Below, one piece after another: positions 33,125 through 43,409 of a DNA stretch of 60,696 nucleotides. Source of the DNA: Paludibacteraceae bacterium. Its GTDB lineage: Bacteria > Bacteroidota > Bacteroidia > Bacteroidales > Paludibacteraceae. The stretch's first letter is position 1, and the number at the start of each line of letters is the position of its first letter. The stretch lies in contig JAFYWK010000052.1 of the NCBI GenBank assembly GCA_017558065.1, positions 1 to 60,696 on the forward strand, written 5' to 3'. The position numbers and the translations under genes were made by a program. The notes beneath the pieces were generated by a model, which did not search any database, had not been told where the DNA came from, and saw only the letters and a list, made by a program, of their open reading frames with translations.

Positions 33125-34654
33125 TTATCCTAATTTTTTCAATGCGGTGCGGACGCGGGCAAGGGTTTCTTCTTTACCCAATACGTCGGTGATGTTCCAG
33201 ATATGTGGACCGCGGGCGGCACCTACAAGGCAGATGCGGAAGGCATTCATCACGATACCTACGCCATACTCCTTCTCGGCAATCCAAGGCATGATGAGGT
33301 TGTCTAATCCCTCAGCCGACCAATCATCGTGTGCTTCGAGAAGAGCGAGCATCTCGGTCATATGCTTTGGAGAATCCTCTTTCCAACGCTTCTTCAATGA
33401 TTTCTCATCATACTCGGTAGGAGCCACAAAGAAGAAATTGACTTGATCCCATAACTCGCTGACAAAGTTTACACGGTCTTTGGTGAGTCCGATTACTTTC
33501 GCCACAGTAGCCTTATCGCCTGATAGCTCTTTCGCCTCTAAATAAGGCATAAACTGCTCAGCCAACTCTTCGTTAGACTTGAGTTGTAGGTATTGGTGGT
33601 TGAACCATTTGCCCTTCTCATAGTCGAATTTTGCACCAGACTTGCTCACGCGCTCGAGAGAGAACTGCTCGATGAGCTCTTGCATGGTGTACATCTCTTG
33701 GTCACCAGTAGCATGCCAGCCGAGCAATGCGAGGAAGTTAATGACTGCTTCTGGATAGTATCCCTCCTCGCGGTAACCCGATGATACTGAGCCATCTTTC
33801 TGGTTGTGGAACTCGAGAGGGAAGACTGGGAAACCGAGTCGGTCGCCATCGCGCTTGGAGAGTTTGCCATTGCCGTCAGGTTTGAGAAGCAGTGGCAAGT
33901 GCGCAAACTCTGGCATGGTATCTTCCCAACCAAACGCCTTATACAAGAGCACATGGAGTGGGGCTGAAGGCAACCACTCTTCGCCACGGATGACGTGGCT
34001 AATCTCCATAAGGTGGTCGTCCACGATGTTGGCGAGGTGGTAAGTAGGCAGGTCATCGGCTGACTTGTAGAGAACCTTGTCATCAAGAATATTGGAGTTG
34101 ATGACTACTTCGCCGCGAATAAGATCATGAACATGTACATCGATATTAGGTTGTACTTTGAATCGAACCACGTATTTCTCGCCAGCTGCGATACGAGACT
34201 CTACCTCCTCTTGGGAAAGGGTGAGGGAGTTTACCATCTGTTCGCGGGTGCGGGCATCGTATTGGAAATTGGCAATCTCTGCGCGTTTGGCCTCGAGTTG
34301 CTCTGGGGTGTCGAATGCAATATAGGCATTGCCCGATGCGAGGAGTTGGTCCACATATGTGTGGTAGATCTCTCGTCGCTCGCTTTGGCGATATGGGCCA
34401 TGATCGCCTTTGCCGTTAGGTGCCGATTGGCAGATGCCCTCGTCGATCTCTATGCCGAGCCATGCAAGGGCTTCGGTGATATATTCTTCGGCTCCAGGCA
34501 CGAAGCGTGTGGAGTCGGTATCCTCAATACGGAGAAGCATGTCGCCGCCGTGTTGGCGAGCGAAAAGGTAGTTAAACAAGGCGGTACGAACGCCACCGAT
34601 GTGCAACGCGCCAGTAGGACTGGGCGCAAAACGAACACGAACTTTTCTATTCAT
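33125..34654 (-). CDS. gltX: Glutamyl-tRNA synthetase
   Basis: A 509-residue class I synthetase. The HIGH-like motif is in [24 protein letters not shown] (quoted in part: [12 protein letters not shown]), the KMSKS-like motif is [12 protein letters not shown], and DTDSTRF and [11 protein letters not shown] are also seen. Length is normal for the bacterial discriminating or non-discriminating GluRS; the sequence alone does not separate these. It lies two bases downstream of the CotH gene, an unusual partner, and is followed by purE. Confidence 0.97.
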   Translation of the reverse strand: MNRKVRVRFAPSPTGALHIGGVRTALFNYLFARQHGGDMLLRIEDTDSTRFVPGAEEYITEALAWLGIEIDEGICQSAPNGKGDHGPYRQSERREIYHTYVDQLLASGNAYIAFDTPEQLEAKRAEIANFQYDARTREQMVNSLTLSQEEVESRIAAGEKYVVRFKVQPNIDVHVHDLIRGEVVINSNILDDKVLYKSADDLPTYHLANIVDDHLMEISHVIRGEEWLPSAPLHVLLYKAFGWEDTMPEFAHLPLLLKPDGNGKLSKRDGDRLGFPVFPLEFHNQKDGSVSSGYREEGYYPEAVINFLALLGWHATGDQEMYTMQELIEQFSLERVSKSGAKFDYEKGKWFNHQYLQLKSNEELAEQFMPYLEAKELSGDKATVAKVIGLTKDRVNFVSELWDQVNFFFVAPTEYDEKSLKKRWKEDSPKHMTEMLALLEAHDDWSAEGLDNLIMPWIAEKEYGVGIVMNAFRICLVGAARGPHIWNITDVLGKEETLARVRTALKKLG

Positions 34655-34655
34655 A

Positions 34656-37600
34656 TCAATTATTAATCATTATTATTTCAGTCTTTTCGTTGTGGCGAAC
34701 GATATATAACCCTTTGTCAAGGGCGGGTAATTGTTCGCCTTGGTATATCAATCTGCCCATGATGTCCCATATGGATATAGAGCATTGGGTATTGGTCATT
34801 GGGGATTGGATATCGGTATGGACATAACCCAATCGGTTGTCCATCCATTGAATGCGTTGGGTGATGTATTCCTTGAGATAGTTGACTTCTGCTGCATAAC
34901 TACCACGCGCCACAGGATTCATGTGCTCTTGGCTATGGAGGATATTCCAACGCATGAAGTTAAGTCGTTGGGAGTAATAGAGGGCGACAGCCATGCTATC
35001 TATCCATTGGCAGAGTGCTTCTGCGGTGATTTGGTTGTGACGCCCTGTTTGCCAATGAGATTTTAATTCAGACATGGTTTTTGGGTCCTGTAGTACGATA
35101 CGGCGCACAAAAGTACCCATATCGCCAGCTACAGATCCTCCGCTGAAGCATACAAACTCAGACTTATTGTTGAGCGGATAGGTGCGATAGTCATTGTCGA
35201 AGGCGATGTCAAAATCCCATACAGGACCCGTATAAACCTTGTCCTCACCGCGTTTTTTGTACTGATAGACGCTCCAATAGGTGTCAGTATTACCTGATAG
35301 TTCGCCAATGAGGAAATGCTTGAGGAAGGTCTCTGCATCCAATAGGCGTCGCCAACCATTAAGACTATCTGCAAAATGTGGACCATAGACATCGGCTTCC
35401 ATGGCATTGAAGAAGTCACGGATATACTTGCTTTGCTCGGGCGTGATGTCATCCTCGTCGGGTGACTTGATTGTCACAGGGATATTGTGATTGGAATTGA
35501 ACCAACTCTTTTCTTCGTAAGCGTAGGCGTCAATCTCCCAGAGATAGCCGCCAGTCAGGCCTTCGCCCGAAGTGTCGGAAGTCTCCATCTCGTCAATATT
35601 CACGCGGTTCTTATTAACCTCAATCTGATCGCAGAGTTGGTAGCAACCTTTGTATTCGCCATTGAGTATGACGTCCACTGCTTGTCCGTATGGGGTATAT
35701 GGCATACCCATTTGTTGGCTGATATGGAAGGCCAGCAAGTTGCGCATGAGGGTCTTATCGCCGTAGTTATTGATGAGTGTCCATTTCTTGGCTTTAGCAG
35801 GAGCACCTAATGGCTGTTGCTTGTGCTCGAACTTGATACGGTATGGCTTCTTAGGGAATTGAGTAGAAGCATTGCCGCGAAGTCGGGTGGTAGCAGTATC
35901 CATGACATACGCATGATTCGTATCAATGATGCGTACATAGGATGGAATATCGTGCTCCTTGTCGTAAGGTTCTTCTGCCTTTACGGTATTGATTACCACC
36001 AATGGCAGTCCGCTGGGCAGATAGAACTGGCTCTCATCACCTTCGCCAGCATGACCATAGAACTCCAGTTCGGCAATATTGCAACGCACATTGTTAGGTC
36101 CTACGTAGCGTACATAGCGAAAACCTTTGCTGACATGTATGTCGGTATAATGTGTTTTGCCAATTTCGCCAGCTTTGTCTATAATATATAAAGGTACGGC
36201 ATCTAAGAAATCTGCACGATTAGCACCTTCTATCATGCCTAACTTGACGCGTTCGGGACCTACACCATCATTACGGGGCGACCAACCGACGCGCGTGATT
36301 ATGTGTGGTGTGCCCAAATCCAATCCTACCCATGTGTAAGAACGGTCATAAGAGGCGTAGAAGGTGTTGAGGTCACCATCAAAAGCGTTGGCGGGTTGGT
36401 TGACCGTGGTGCTGACTGAACCATTGCTATAATCGACAGCAGGAGAACCGATTGGGGTGCCTGTGAGTAGTTGATTGCCAGAGGAGTCAGTTGTATGATA
36501 ACCTAATTTGTTATCCATCCATGCTATACGATCAGTGATGTATTGTTTCAGGTAATTCACTTCGTTGAGGAAACTGCCTCGTGCTACAGGATTACCGTGC
36601 TCTATAGAGTTAAGAATATCCCAGCGAATAAAATTGAGTCGCTGCGATTGATCGATGAGATTGGCTTGCTCGTCTATCCATTGGCAGAGTGCTTCTTTGG
36701 TAATACCATTTTTGCGGGCTTTGCTCCAAATCTGGTATATCTCATTCATAGTATGCTCGTCCTCTTTCAAAATGCGATGTGCAAAACTTCTCATGTTACC
36801 AGCGTGTGACCCGCCGTCGAAGCATACGAAATCGGTCTTGTTGCAGACAGGATAATGACCACCTACATTGTCGAAGGCAATGTCAAAATCCCAGATAGGA
36901 CCTGTGTAAATCTTATCCTCACCGCGTTTCTTGTATTGGTAAGTGCTCCAGTAGGTGTCAATGTTACCAGCCAATTCGTTGATAATAAAGTGTTTGAGGA
37001 AACTTTCGGCATCTAATATACGGCGCCATCCTAATTGAGGATCTTTGAATTGTGCTCCAAAAACATCGTTCTCCATGGTGTTGAAGTAACGCTCAATGTA
37101 TTCTCTTTGCTCGGGCGTGATGTCATCCTCGTCGGGTGACTTGATGGTCACAGGGATATTGTGAATGGAATTGAACCAACTTGCCTCTTGGTTGGCGTAG
37201 GCATCAATCTCCCAGAGATAGCCGCCAGTCAGGGCTTCGCCTGAAGTGTCGGAAGTCTCCATCTCGTCAATATTCACGCGGTTCTTATTAACCTCAATCT
37301 GATCGCAGAGTTGGTAGCAACCTTTGTATTCGCCATTGAGTATGACATCGACAAATTGTCCATGTGGCGTGTATTCCATTTGGAAAATTTGGCTGATACG
37401 AAAGGCCAGCAAGTTGCGCATGAGTGTTTTGTCACCATGGTTGCTAATAAGTGTCCATTTCTTGGCTTTAGCAGGAGCACCTAATGGCTGTTGCTTGTGC
37501 TCGAACTTAATGCGGTATGCTTTTTTAGGGAAATGTAGTGATGCATTACCGCGAAGTCTGGTGGTGGCAGTATCGATGAGGTATTTGCTATCAGTATCTA

Positions 37601-38210
37601 TGATACGCACATATGACGGAATATCGTTAATTTTGTCGTAGGGCTCTTCTGCATTGACCGTATTGATAATAACTATAGGCAGTCCGCTGGGCAGATAGAA
37701 CTGGCTCTCATCGCCTTCGCCAGTATGACCATAGAACTCCAGCTCGGCGATATTGCATCTTTGGTCGTTGGGGCCTACAAATCGTACGTATCTAAATCCT
37801 TTGCTCACTGCTATATCGGCATGGTGCATCTGTCCTATCACTCCTATTTGATCTATCAGATATAAGGGCACAGCATCTAAGAAATCTGCACGATTAGCAC
37901 CTTCTATCATGCCTAATTGAACGCGTTTGGGACCTTGGTCGTTATTACGAGGCGACCACCCAACGCGCGTGATTACGTGTGGCGTACCCAAATCCAATCC
38001 CACCCATGTGTAAGAACGGTCATAAGAAGCGTAGAAGGTATTGAGGTCACCATCAAAAGCGTTGGCGGGTTGGTTGACCGTGGTGCTGACTGAACCATTG
38101 CTATAATCGACAGCAGGAGAACCGATAGGGGTGCCTTGCAGTAAGATGTCACCCGCGAAAAGGGGGGTGCTAAGAAGGATGGTAGCAAGTGTGAGTAGGT
38201 GTTTCTTCAT
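34656..38210 (-). CDS. Secreted protein with two tandem discoidin-like plus CotH-kinase units
   Basis: 1184 residues. Signal peptide [19 protein letters not shown]. Two copies of a ~560-residue unit follow (about 20-578 and 579-1140). Each has an F5/8 C-like carbohydrate-binding domain ([20 protein letters not shown]) and a CotH-type kinase-like domain with [49 protein letters not shown] and [12 protein letters not shown]. CotH proteins are atypical kinases, sometimes spore- or surface-bound. The C-terminus ([20 protein letters not shown], then LYIVRHNEK) resembles a type IX secretion sorting domain. A heptamer array in the gene (34777-34819) encodes [12 protein letters not shown] just before this tail. 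The two copies are nearly identical in DNA blocks and diverged in others. Substrate unknown. Confidence 0.85.
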   Translation of the reverse strand: MKKHLLTLATILLSTPLFAGDILLQGTPIGSPAVDYSNGSVSTTVNQPANAFDGDLNTFYASYDRSYTWVGLDLGTPHVITRVGWSPRNNDQGPKRVQLGMIEGANRADFLDAVPLYLIDQIGVIGQMHHADIAVSKGFRYVRFVGPNDQRCNIAELEFYGHTGEGDESQFYLPSGLPIVIINTVNAEEPYDKINDIPSYVRIIDTDSKYLIDTATTRLRGNASLHFPKKAYRIKFEHKQQPLGAPAKAKKWTLISNHGDKTLMRNLLAFRISQIFQMEYTPHGQFVDVILNGEYKGCYQLCDQIEVNKNRVNIDEMETSDTSGEALTGGYLWEIDAYANQEASWFNSIHNIPVTIKSPDEDDITPEQREYIERYFNTMENDVFGAQFKDPQLGWRRILDAESFLKHFIINELAGNIDTYWSTYQYKKRGEDKIYTGPIWDFDIAFDNVGGHYPVCNKTDFVCFDGGSHAGNMRSFAHRILKEDEHTMNEIYQIWSKARKNGITKEALCQWIDEQANLIDQSQRLNFIRWDILNSIEHGNPVARGSFLNEVNYLKQYITDRIAWMDNKLGYHTTDSSGNQLLTGTPIGSPAVDYSNGSVSTTVNQPANAFDGDLNTFYASYDRSYTWVGLDLGTPHIITRVGWSPRNDGVGPERVKLGMIEGANRADFLDAVPLYIIDKAGEIGKTHYTDIHVSKGFRYVRYVGPNNVRCNIAELEFYGHAGEGDESQFYLPSGLPLVVINTVKAEEPYDKEHDIPSYVRIIDTNHAYVMDTATTRLRGNASTQFPKKPYRIKFEHKQQPLGAPAKAKKWTLINNYGDKTLMRNLLAFHISQQMGMPYTPYGQAVDVILNGEYKGCYQLCDQIEVNKNRVNIDEMETSDTSGEGLTGGYLWEIDAYAYEEKSWFNSNHNIPVTIKSPDEDDITPEQSKYIRDFFNAMEADVYGPHFADSLNGWRRLLDAETFLKHFLIGELSGNTDTYWSVYQYKKRGEDKVYTGPVWDFDIAFDNDYRTYPLNNKSEFVCFSGGSVAGDMGTFVRRIVLQDPKTMSELKSHWQTGRHNQITAEALCQWIDSMAVALYYSQRLNFMRWNILHSQEHMNPVARGSYAAEVNYLKEYITQRIQWMDNRLGYVHTDIQSPMTNTQCSISIWDIMGRLIYQGEQLPALDKGLYIVRHNEKTEIIMINN
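34777..34819. repeat. Degenerate heptamers near the 3' end of the CotH gene
   Basis: Units such as ggtattg, gtcattg, gggattg, gatatcg are contiguous with a period of 7. They form the linker between the second CotH unit and the C-terminal sorting-like tail. Confidence 0.7.
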
Positions 38211-38215
38211 GTGTG

Positions 38216-39373
38216 TTATTTCTTATAGAGTTTCCATATGTTGTGTTTTCGCGATGAGCGAGGAAGGGGTTTGGTCATATCGTCTGTCATGTGTAGTACG
38301 AATCGCTTGTAATAGGATACCAATAAGGTGGTGACGGGCAATGCGATAATCATTCCCACAAACCCGAGCAACGAACCCCATACGGATAGGCTGAGCAATA
38401 TCCATGCGGGGCCCATACCTGTGACATCACCCATAATCTTTGGCACGAGCAACATATCTTGGATTGTTTGTACAATGATAAATACAGCAGCAATACAGAG
38501 CATCACTACCCACACGGGACGACCAGTCTCCGCCGCTTGAATGAGTCCGAGCAAGATACATGGCGGAATGCCCAATGCTTGCATGTATGGTACAAGGTTG
38601 AGTACTCCGATAAAGAGACCAATGCCAATACCCATTGGCAAACCAATGATTTGGAACCCAATAGCAAACAAGATGCCTACGATACCAGCTACAAGGGCTT
38701 GTCCGCGGAAGTACGCATTCATATTGCGATCCAAATCGCTCATGAGCATCACAATGCTGTCGCGGAAACGAGTCGGGAGGTATTTGTGCCAATTGGTGGT
38801 GATCTTTTCGTAGTCAATGAGCAGGAAAATGATGTATAGGATGCATATAAATGCGACAGCAAGTCCCATTAATGCATTCACTCCGCTGCTAATCCAGTCG
38901 CCTAAGATAGGTAGTACTTTTTTGACGCCTTGTTGTATTTCTTGGGATTCGATGAGTGTTTTGATGTCGATACTCTGTATAATCTCTTCGATACGTTTAT
39001 TCACCTGAGGCGAGAAATATTCGCTGCCGTCCCACTGACTGACATAGGTCTTGACGCTCTGCGATAGTGAGTTGGCTTGGCGACTAATGGCTGGCATGAC
39101 GGCCGCTACGGCACCTGTCAGCACGCCTATCACTAGCAGGATAGTGACCATGATGGATAGCACGCGGCTCTTCAGTCGGCATGTGTGCTGAAAGAAATTG
39201 ACAATAGGAGCCAGCATGTATGCTACCACGAAACTAATCAAGAATGGCAGCAACACACCGCTCAATCGGCGAACAAGCAGATATAACGCAACAAGCACCG
39301 CTAAGGTGATGCATGTACGAACCAGCCATTGGCGGTTGAGGATGAAGGTATTATTGGACGCGTCGTTTGGCAT
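38216..39373 (-). CDS. AI-2E family (PerM-like) membrane permease
   Basis: A 385-residue inner-membrane protein with about eight helices: two near the N-terminus (about 15-60), one near 70-90, then a long soluble loop (100-155) and a C-terminal cluster of helices (about 155-345). GQALVAGIVGILFAIGFQIIG and LVPYMQALGIPPCILLG segments are typical of the AI-2E/PerM family, which exports small molecules or ions; some members are Na+/H+ antiporters. No substrate can be assigned. It is second in the transcript starting at 40463, nine bases after the prenyltransferase gene and five before the CotH gene. Confidence 0.88.
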   Translation of the reverse strand: MPNDASNNTFILNRQWLVRTCITLAVLVALYLLVRRLSGVLLPFLISFVVAYMLAPIVNFFQHTCRLKSRVLSIMVTILLVIGVLTGAVAAVMPAISRQANSLSQSVKTYVSQWDGSEYFSPQVNKRIEEIIQSIDIKTLIESQEIQQGVKKVLPILGDWISSGVNALMGLAVAFICILYIIFLLIDYEKITTNWHKYLPTRFRDSIVMLMSDLDRNMNAYFRGQALVAGIVGILFAIGFQIIGLPMGIGIGLFIGVLNLVPYMQALGIPPCILLGLIQAAETGRPVWVVMLCIAAVFIIVQTIQDMLLVPKIMGDVTGMGPAWILLSLSVWGSLLGFVGMIIALPVTTLLVSYYKRFVLHMTDDMTKPLPRSSRKHNIWKLYKK

Positions 39374-39382
39374 ATTTGGGTA

Positions 39383-40429
39383 CTATGCTGTGGCCAGCAA
39401 GATAATGTGTACAATGATAAGGATGAGACAGAAGAATGTGCATATGTTTCGTGCAAGAAGCCAACGGAAGAGGAACCAATCCATACCGCTCTTGATATAC
39501 GAATTCCAGTCGCCCATTGGTCCCATCCACCAGCGAGGGGCATCGTTGCGAGGGAGACCGTAGGCAAAGAGTCGTGTGGAGTGAATGAGGAATATGGACA
39601 TGGGTAGAGTGCATAGGGTCAATAGATACCATGGACTCCACCAGCCGAGTAATATGCCAGTAATCAACAAAATGAATGGAACTACCGCAAAAAATCCGAT
39701 AAAGAGAATCATTCGTTGTTTGCCGTGATTGTGGATATCCTTGCCCATTAGTAGTCGAGCAAAAGTCATCTTGTTGAGTTCTGCATCTGCGTTTACCTCC
39801 ATGACCGAGTGGACATAGACAATATTGGTCACCATACATCCGATAGCGATGCTCATACACAGCATTTGCCATGTGAATGGTGTGCCTGTCAATGCCGCCT
39901 GTATACCGAGCATGTTGAGTGGCCCAAACATGAGTCCTATAACCAGTTCGCCAAGACCGTGATATCCCAGTTCAAGTGGTTTGCCGGAGTAACTGATACC
40001 GAAGATTAACCCCAAAACAGCATAGATGACAATGCCCATAGCTGCTTGCCAACCATGTATGAGCCATTGCGCTACAAAAGTAATAGCGCCCATCGCACCA
40101 GCAAAAGCGAGAAAAGCGACAACTGCCCAGCCAAGATGGTGTATGTCGGTAGCACCACTCTGGATGTAATGACATTTCTCCATGCGAGCACGGATACTGG
40201 TGCTGCTGAGGTCGGAACGGACACGTGAGTCGTGCTTGTAGTCGAAGTAGTCATCGGCAAGATTCATGCCGAGGTGTGCGGCGCATATGCCGAAAAAGAT
40301 GGGAAATGATAACCACCAAAGGAATCCGTCTTGCCCGATGCAAAGTATGATAGCCGTGAGGCAGGGTAGGGCAGACTGCGGAAGCGCAATGTTACGCGCA
40401 TTCTTAAACCAGAAAGCAATAGAAGACAT
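39383..40429 (-). CDS. menA: UbiA-family prenyltransferase, MenA-like
   Basis: A 348-residue polytopic membrane enzyme. The Mg-binding motif is NLADDYFDYKHD (about 57-68), and a second acidic site lies near VMEVNADAELNKMT. The segment LGYHGLGELVIGLMFGPLNMLG is close to DHNA polyprenyltransferases that make menaquinone. Start ATG 40429 is chosen because the longer frame would begin inside the promoter at 40463-40494. A paralogous UbiA function cannot be excluded. It is the first gene of the long minus-strand transcript ending after purL. Confidence 0.82.
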   Translation of the reverse strand: MSSIAFWFKNARNIALPQSALPCLTAIILCIGQDGFLWWLSFPIFFGICAAHLGMNLADDYFDYKHDSRVRSDLSSTSIRARMEKCHYIQSGATDIHHLGWAVVAFLAFAGAMGAITFVAQWLIHGWQAAMGIVIYAVLGLIFGISYSGKPLELGYHGLGELVIGLMFGPLNMLGIQAALTGTPFTWQMLCMSIAIGCMVTNIVYVHSVMEVNADAELNKMTFARLLMGKDIHNHGKQRMILFIGFFAVVPFILLITGILLGWWSPWYLLTLCTLPMSIFLIHSTRLFAYGLPRNDAPRWWMGPMGDWNSYIKSGMDWFLFRWLLARNICTFFCLILIIVHIILLATA

Positions 40430-40462
40430 ATATAATAGTTGCTGTGGGTACCTAATCGAGCG

Positions 40463-40494
40463 CAAAGGTACAACAAAAAATGCAAATATCCAAA
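40463..40494 (-). promoter_or_regulatory. Promoter of the menA-AI-2E-CotH-gltX-purE-purL run
   Basis: On the minus strand TTTG (40494-40491), N20, TACCTTTG (40470-40463). The six genes downstream have gaps of 2 to 24 bases, and the first strong terminator is at 28791-28823. Confidence 0.75.
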
Positions 40495-40623
40495 TCTTTT
40501 AGCATTAAAAGAAAATAATTTTGAATTTTGCGTAGTTAGGTGCGTGTATCTTCGGCTTATCTTCAGTTTATCTTAGGCTAATTAGTGTGTGTGAAAATAA
40601 TAAACAAAAAAATACGTCGAATA

Positions 40624-40655
40624 TTTGCGTATGTCAAAAAAAAGCAGTACCTTTG
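40624..40655 (+). promoter_or_regulatory. Promoter of the exopolysaccharide genes
   Basis: TTTG (40624-40627), N20 with an A8 tract, TACCTTTG (40648-40655). It lies 41 bases before the WlbA-like start and overlaps a longer false frame. Confidence 0.75.
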
Positions 40656-40696
40656 CGGCGGCAAATTATGCGCGAAGAAAATTAACAAAAAAACAT

Positions 40697-41713
40697 ATGC
40701 AAGAGAAATTTATAGGACAATACAATGCGAACGCAGTGCAGCATTTTGCGCTGATAGGTGCTGCGGGTTACATTGCGCCTCGTCATATCAAGGCGATTGC
40801 TGATACGGGCAATAACTTGATGGTGGCTTATGATAAGTTTGATTCGGTGGGTCGTTTGGATAGTAGTTTTCCAGACTGTTCATTTTTTACAGAGCATGAG
40901 CAGTTTGACCGTTTCTGTTCGAAGCAAATGCGTACGGACAGTCCGTTGTCGTGGATGAGTATTTGTACGCCCAATTATACGCATGATGCGTTCATTCGTT
41001 ACGGATTGCGTTTGGGTTGTAATGTGATATGTGAGAAACCATTGGTGTTGAATCCATATAATATCGACAACCTTGTGGAGTTGGAGCAAGAGACTGGGCA
41101 CAAAGCATACACGATTCTGCAACTGCGTTTGCATGATCGTATAGCAGCGTTGAAGAAGAAGATAGAGGAAGGCCCACAGGATAAGATCTATGATGTGGAC
41201 TTGACCTATATAACGAGCCGTGGCAAGTGGTATTACAGCTCGTGGAAGGGAGATGTGCATAAGGCAGGTGGAATAGCGACGAACATCGGCGTGCACTTCT
41301 ACGATATGCTGCAATGGCTGTTTGGCGAGGTAGAGCAGAATATTGTGCATGTGATGTCGTTTGATCGAGTGGCAGGATACTTGCAGCTGAAGCGTGCTCG
41401 TGTTCGTTACTTCCTCAGTATCAATGCGGCATGTTTGCCATCCAATGCGGTGGAAGGTGAGAAGAAGACCTATCGCACCCTCTCTATTGATGGCGAGGAG
41501 TTTGAGTTTAGTCAGGGATTCACAGAATTGCATACGGAGAGTTATCGTCAGATATTAGCGGGCAATGGTTTCCGCATTTCAGAAGCGCGTCCAAGTATTG
41601 AGATCGTGAGTACGATTCGCGGTGCGCATCCTGTGGGTCTGGTAGGTGATTATCATCCATTGGCTAAGATGCCGTTGGCTGCACATCCGTTTGGATGGGA
41701 TGAGAAGAGATAA
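40697..41713 (+). CDS. Gfo/Idh/MocA oxidoreductase, WlbA/WbpB-like
   Basis: 338 residues. A Rossmann NAD domain (about 15-135) has FALIGAAGYIAPRHIKAI and the active-site CEKPLVLNP; a C-terminal alpha/beta domain follows. The segments YDKFDSVGRLDSSFPDCSFF, SICTPNYTHDAFIRYGLRLG and TILQLRLHDRIAALK match enzymes that oxidise C3 of UDP-GlcNAcA in synthesis of diacetamido-uronic acids. The WbpD-like acetyltransferase of the same route is 26 kb away (14026-14616); the aminotransferase (WbpE) and dehydrogenase (WbpA) are not in the window. ATG 40697 is chosen since the longer frame runs through the promoter. It leads the export genes. Confidence 0.87.
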   Translation: MQEKFIGQYNANAVQHFALIGAAGYIAPRHIKAIADTGNNLMVAYDKFDSVGRLDSSFPDCSFFTEHEQFDRFCSKQMRTDSPLSWMSICTPNYTHDAFIRYGLRLGCNVICEKPLVLNPYNIDNLVELEQETGHKAYTILQLRLHDRIAALKKKIEEGPQDKIYDVDLTYITSRGKWYYSSWKGDVHKAGGIATNIGVHFYDMLQWLFGEVEQNIVHVMSFDRVAGYLQLKRARVRYFLSINAACLPSNAVEGEKKTYRTLSIDGEEFEFSQGFTELHTESYRQILAGNGFRISEARPSIEIVSTIRGAHPVGLVGDYHPLAKMPLAAHPFGWDEKR

Positions 41714-41745
41714 TAGACGAAAGATTAAAGGTTAAAGCGAGAGTT

Positions 41746-42573
41746 ATGAGTTATAAGCGAATATTGATTGTTCTATTACCCCTGCTAATGGCATCGTGTG
41801 TGACCAGTAAGCGAGTGAACTTAATGCAAGAACCGGGGAAGAATCATATCCCTCAATATGCAGATACATTATCGTATGAGGATTATGAGCTACGGACGGG
41901 CGATAGGTTGTATATTTACGTCTATTCTGTGGATGAGCGCATAGATAAGATGTTTAATGCATCCGGAAGTATCTCGAATGCGCAAATGCGTCAGACGGGT
42001 TCTGGTGGCGGTTATGATCTGTACACCTATTTGGTGGAAGATGATGGTACGATTGATTTTCCAATGGTGGGACATGTGCCTGTTCGTGGGAAAACAACGC
42101 GTGAAGTGAAACGTGCGTTGGAAACGGAATTGAGTAGTTTTGTCAAGAACTATGGTGATTTTCAGATGATGTCAGTGGAGGTGAATATTGTTCGTCGTTC
42201 GTTCAGCGTGATTAGTGATAGAGGCAGTGGTACGTTCAATATTCAGAAGGAGAAAGTGACGATTTTTGAGGCATTGGCTATGGCTGGAGATATAGGTGAC
42301 TTTGGCGATAGGAGTAAAGTACGTATCGTGCGAGAGAAAGAGGGGAAAACCGAGGTGAAGGTATTTGATGTCCGCAGTAAAGATATTATCAATTCAGAGT
42401 ATTACTATATCGAGCCCAATGATGTGATTTATATCCAGCGAATTAAGGGACAAAGTTTCGGAATCAACTCTGTGACAACGTCCATTAGTGTCGCTGCGAC
42501 AACCTTGGCTTTTGGAGGTTTTGTATATGGTTTAGTGGTTCGAATTATGAATTCCGTTGGGGGGCAAAGATGA
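41746..42573 (+). CDS. Polysaccharide export lipoprotein, Wza-like (first copy)
   Basis: 275 residues. Lipobox LMASC at residues 15-19 directs it to the outer membrane. A Poly_export domain (about 45-140; ELRTGDRLYIYVYSVDE, then VEDDGTIDFPMVGHV) is followed by an SLBB-like domain (about 150-235; IFEALAMAGDIGDFG, YYYIEPNDVIYIQ). A C-terminal hydrophobic stretch (about 245-265) fits the short membrane segment of Wza-type proteins. It lies 32 bases after the WlbA-like gene, with heptamers (gattaaa, ggttaaa) in the gap, and is followed by a paralogue. Confidence 0.88.
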   Translation: MSYKRILIVLLPLLMASCVTSKRVNLMQEPGKNHIPQYADTLSYEDYELRTGDRLYIYVYSVDERIDKMFNASGSISNAQMRQTGSGGGYDLYTYLVEDDGTIDFPMVGHVPVRGKTTREVKRALETELSSFVKNYGDFQMMSVEVNIVRRSFSVISDRGSGTFNIQKEKVTIFEALAMAGDIGDFGDRSKVRIVREKEGKTEVKVFDVRSKDIINSEYYYIEPNDVIYIQRIKGQSFGINSVTTSISVAATTLAFGGFVYGLVVRIMNSVGGQR

Positions 42574-42606
42574 TTATAGTATTAGGATAGTTAATGTATA
42601 AGAAGG

Positions 42607-43371
42607 ATGAAAACAATACATGAACATATGATTTTGGTAGCCTGTCTCATAGTTGCGACTATGCTGACGAGTTGCTATGGGTATCGTCAGGTGGGTCTTT
42701 TGCAAGAGCGTGAGGACTTGCCCGTATATGATTCTGTACCTTATGAGCCATATCGATTGCAGGTGAATGACGAGATTATTTACCGTGTAATAACGATGGA
42801 TGAGACAATCGCTAAAGTGTTTGCTGCCAATAACTCGGTGGGTGGACAGTATGCCAATTCGTATCGGATTTATTCGGATGGTACGGTGGATATACCATTT
42901 CTGCAGCCGATAAAATTAGAAGGCCTTACTGAGTTGGAGGCGCAGGATACATTACGCAAAGCAATGCGCGAGATCATACCCGATGCGGATGTGAAGTTGG
43001 CAATGTACAACAAGCAGTTCACCGTCCTGGGTGATGCCAATTCTGGTACTTACTCTATATATAAGGAGCGATTGACTATTTTTCAGGCATTGGCAATGAC
43101 GGGGGATTTGATGAACTCGGGCGATCGGCGTCATGTGCGCATCGTTCGTCCGCATGGCAATGAGGAACCCGAAGTGTTGGAATTTGATATCCGAACCAAT
43201 TCCATCATTGATTCCAAATATTACTATGTTTACCCCAACGATTTGATCTATGTAAGTCGCGATTCGGGTAGTTTTTACAAGCAGACTAGTTATAGTTCGT
43301 TCTTGGCATTGATTACCAGTTCGGTATCGTTGTTGATAACAGTACTCAATTATATACCAGGAATATGGTAA
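42607..43371 (+). CDS. Polysaccharide export lipoprotein, Wza-like (second copy)
   Basis: 254 residues. Lipobox MLTSC (about residues 19-23), Poly_export domain (about 40-130; LQVNDEIIYRVITMDE, SDGTVDIPFLQPI) and SLBB-like domain (about 135-220; IFQALAMTGDLMNSGD, YYYVYPNDLIYVSR). The end (about 228-250) is hydrophobic. It is a diverged paralogue of the gene before it, so the outer-membrane channel may be a hetero-oligomer, or each copy may serve a different polymer. The Wzc-like kinase gene follows after 38 bases. Confidence 0.88.
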   Translation: MKTIHEHMILVACLIVATMLTSCYGYRQVGLLQEREDLPVYDSVPYEPYRLQVNDEIIYRVITMDETIAKVFAANNSVGGQYANSYRIYSDGTVDIPFLQPIKLEGLTELEAQDTLRKAMREIIPDADVKLAMYNKQFTVLGDANSGTYSIYKERLTIFQALAMTGDLMNSGDRRHVRIVRPHGNEEPEVLEFDIRTNSIIDSKYYYVYPNDLIYVSRDSGSFYKQTSYSSFLALITSSVSLLITVLNYIPGIW

Positions 43372-43409
43372 GTTGTAAATATCACAATTAGAAATAAATA
43401 ATAAAGCTT

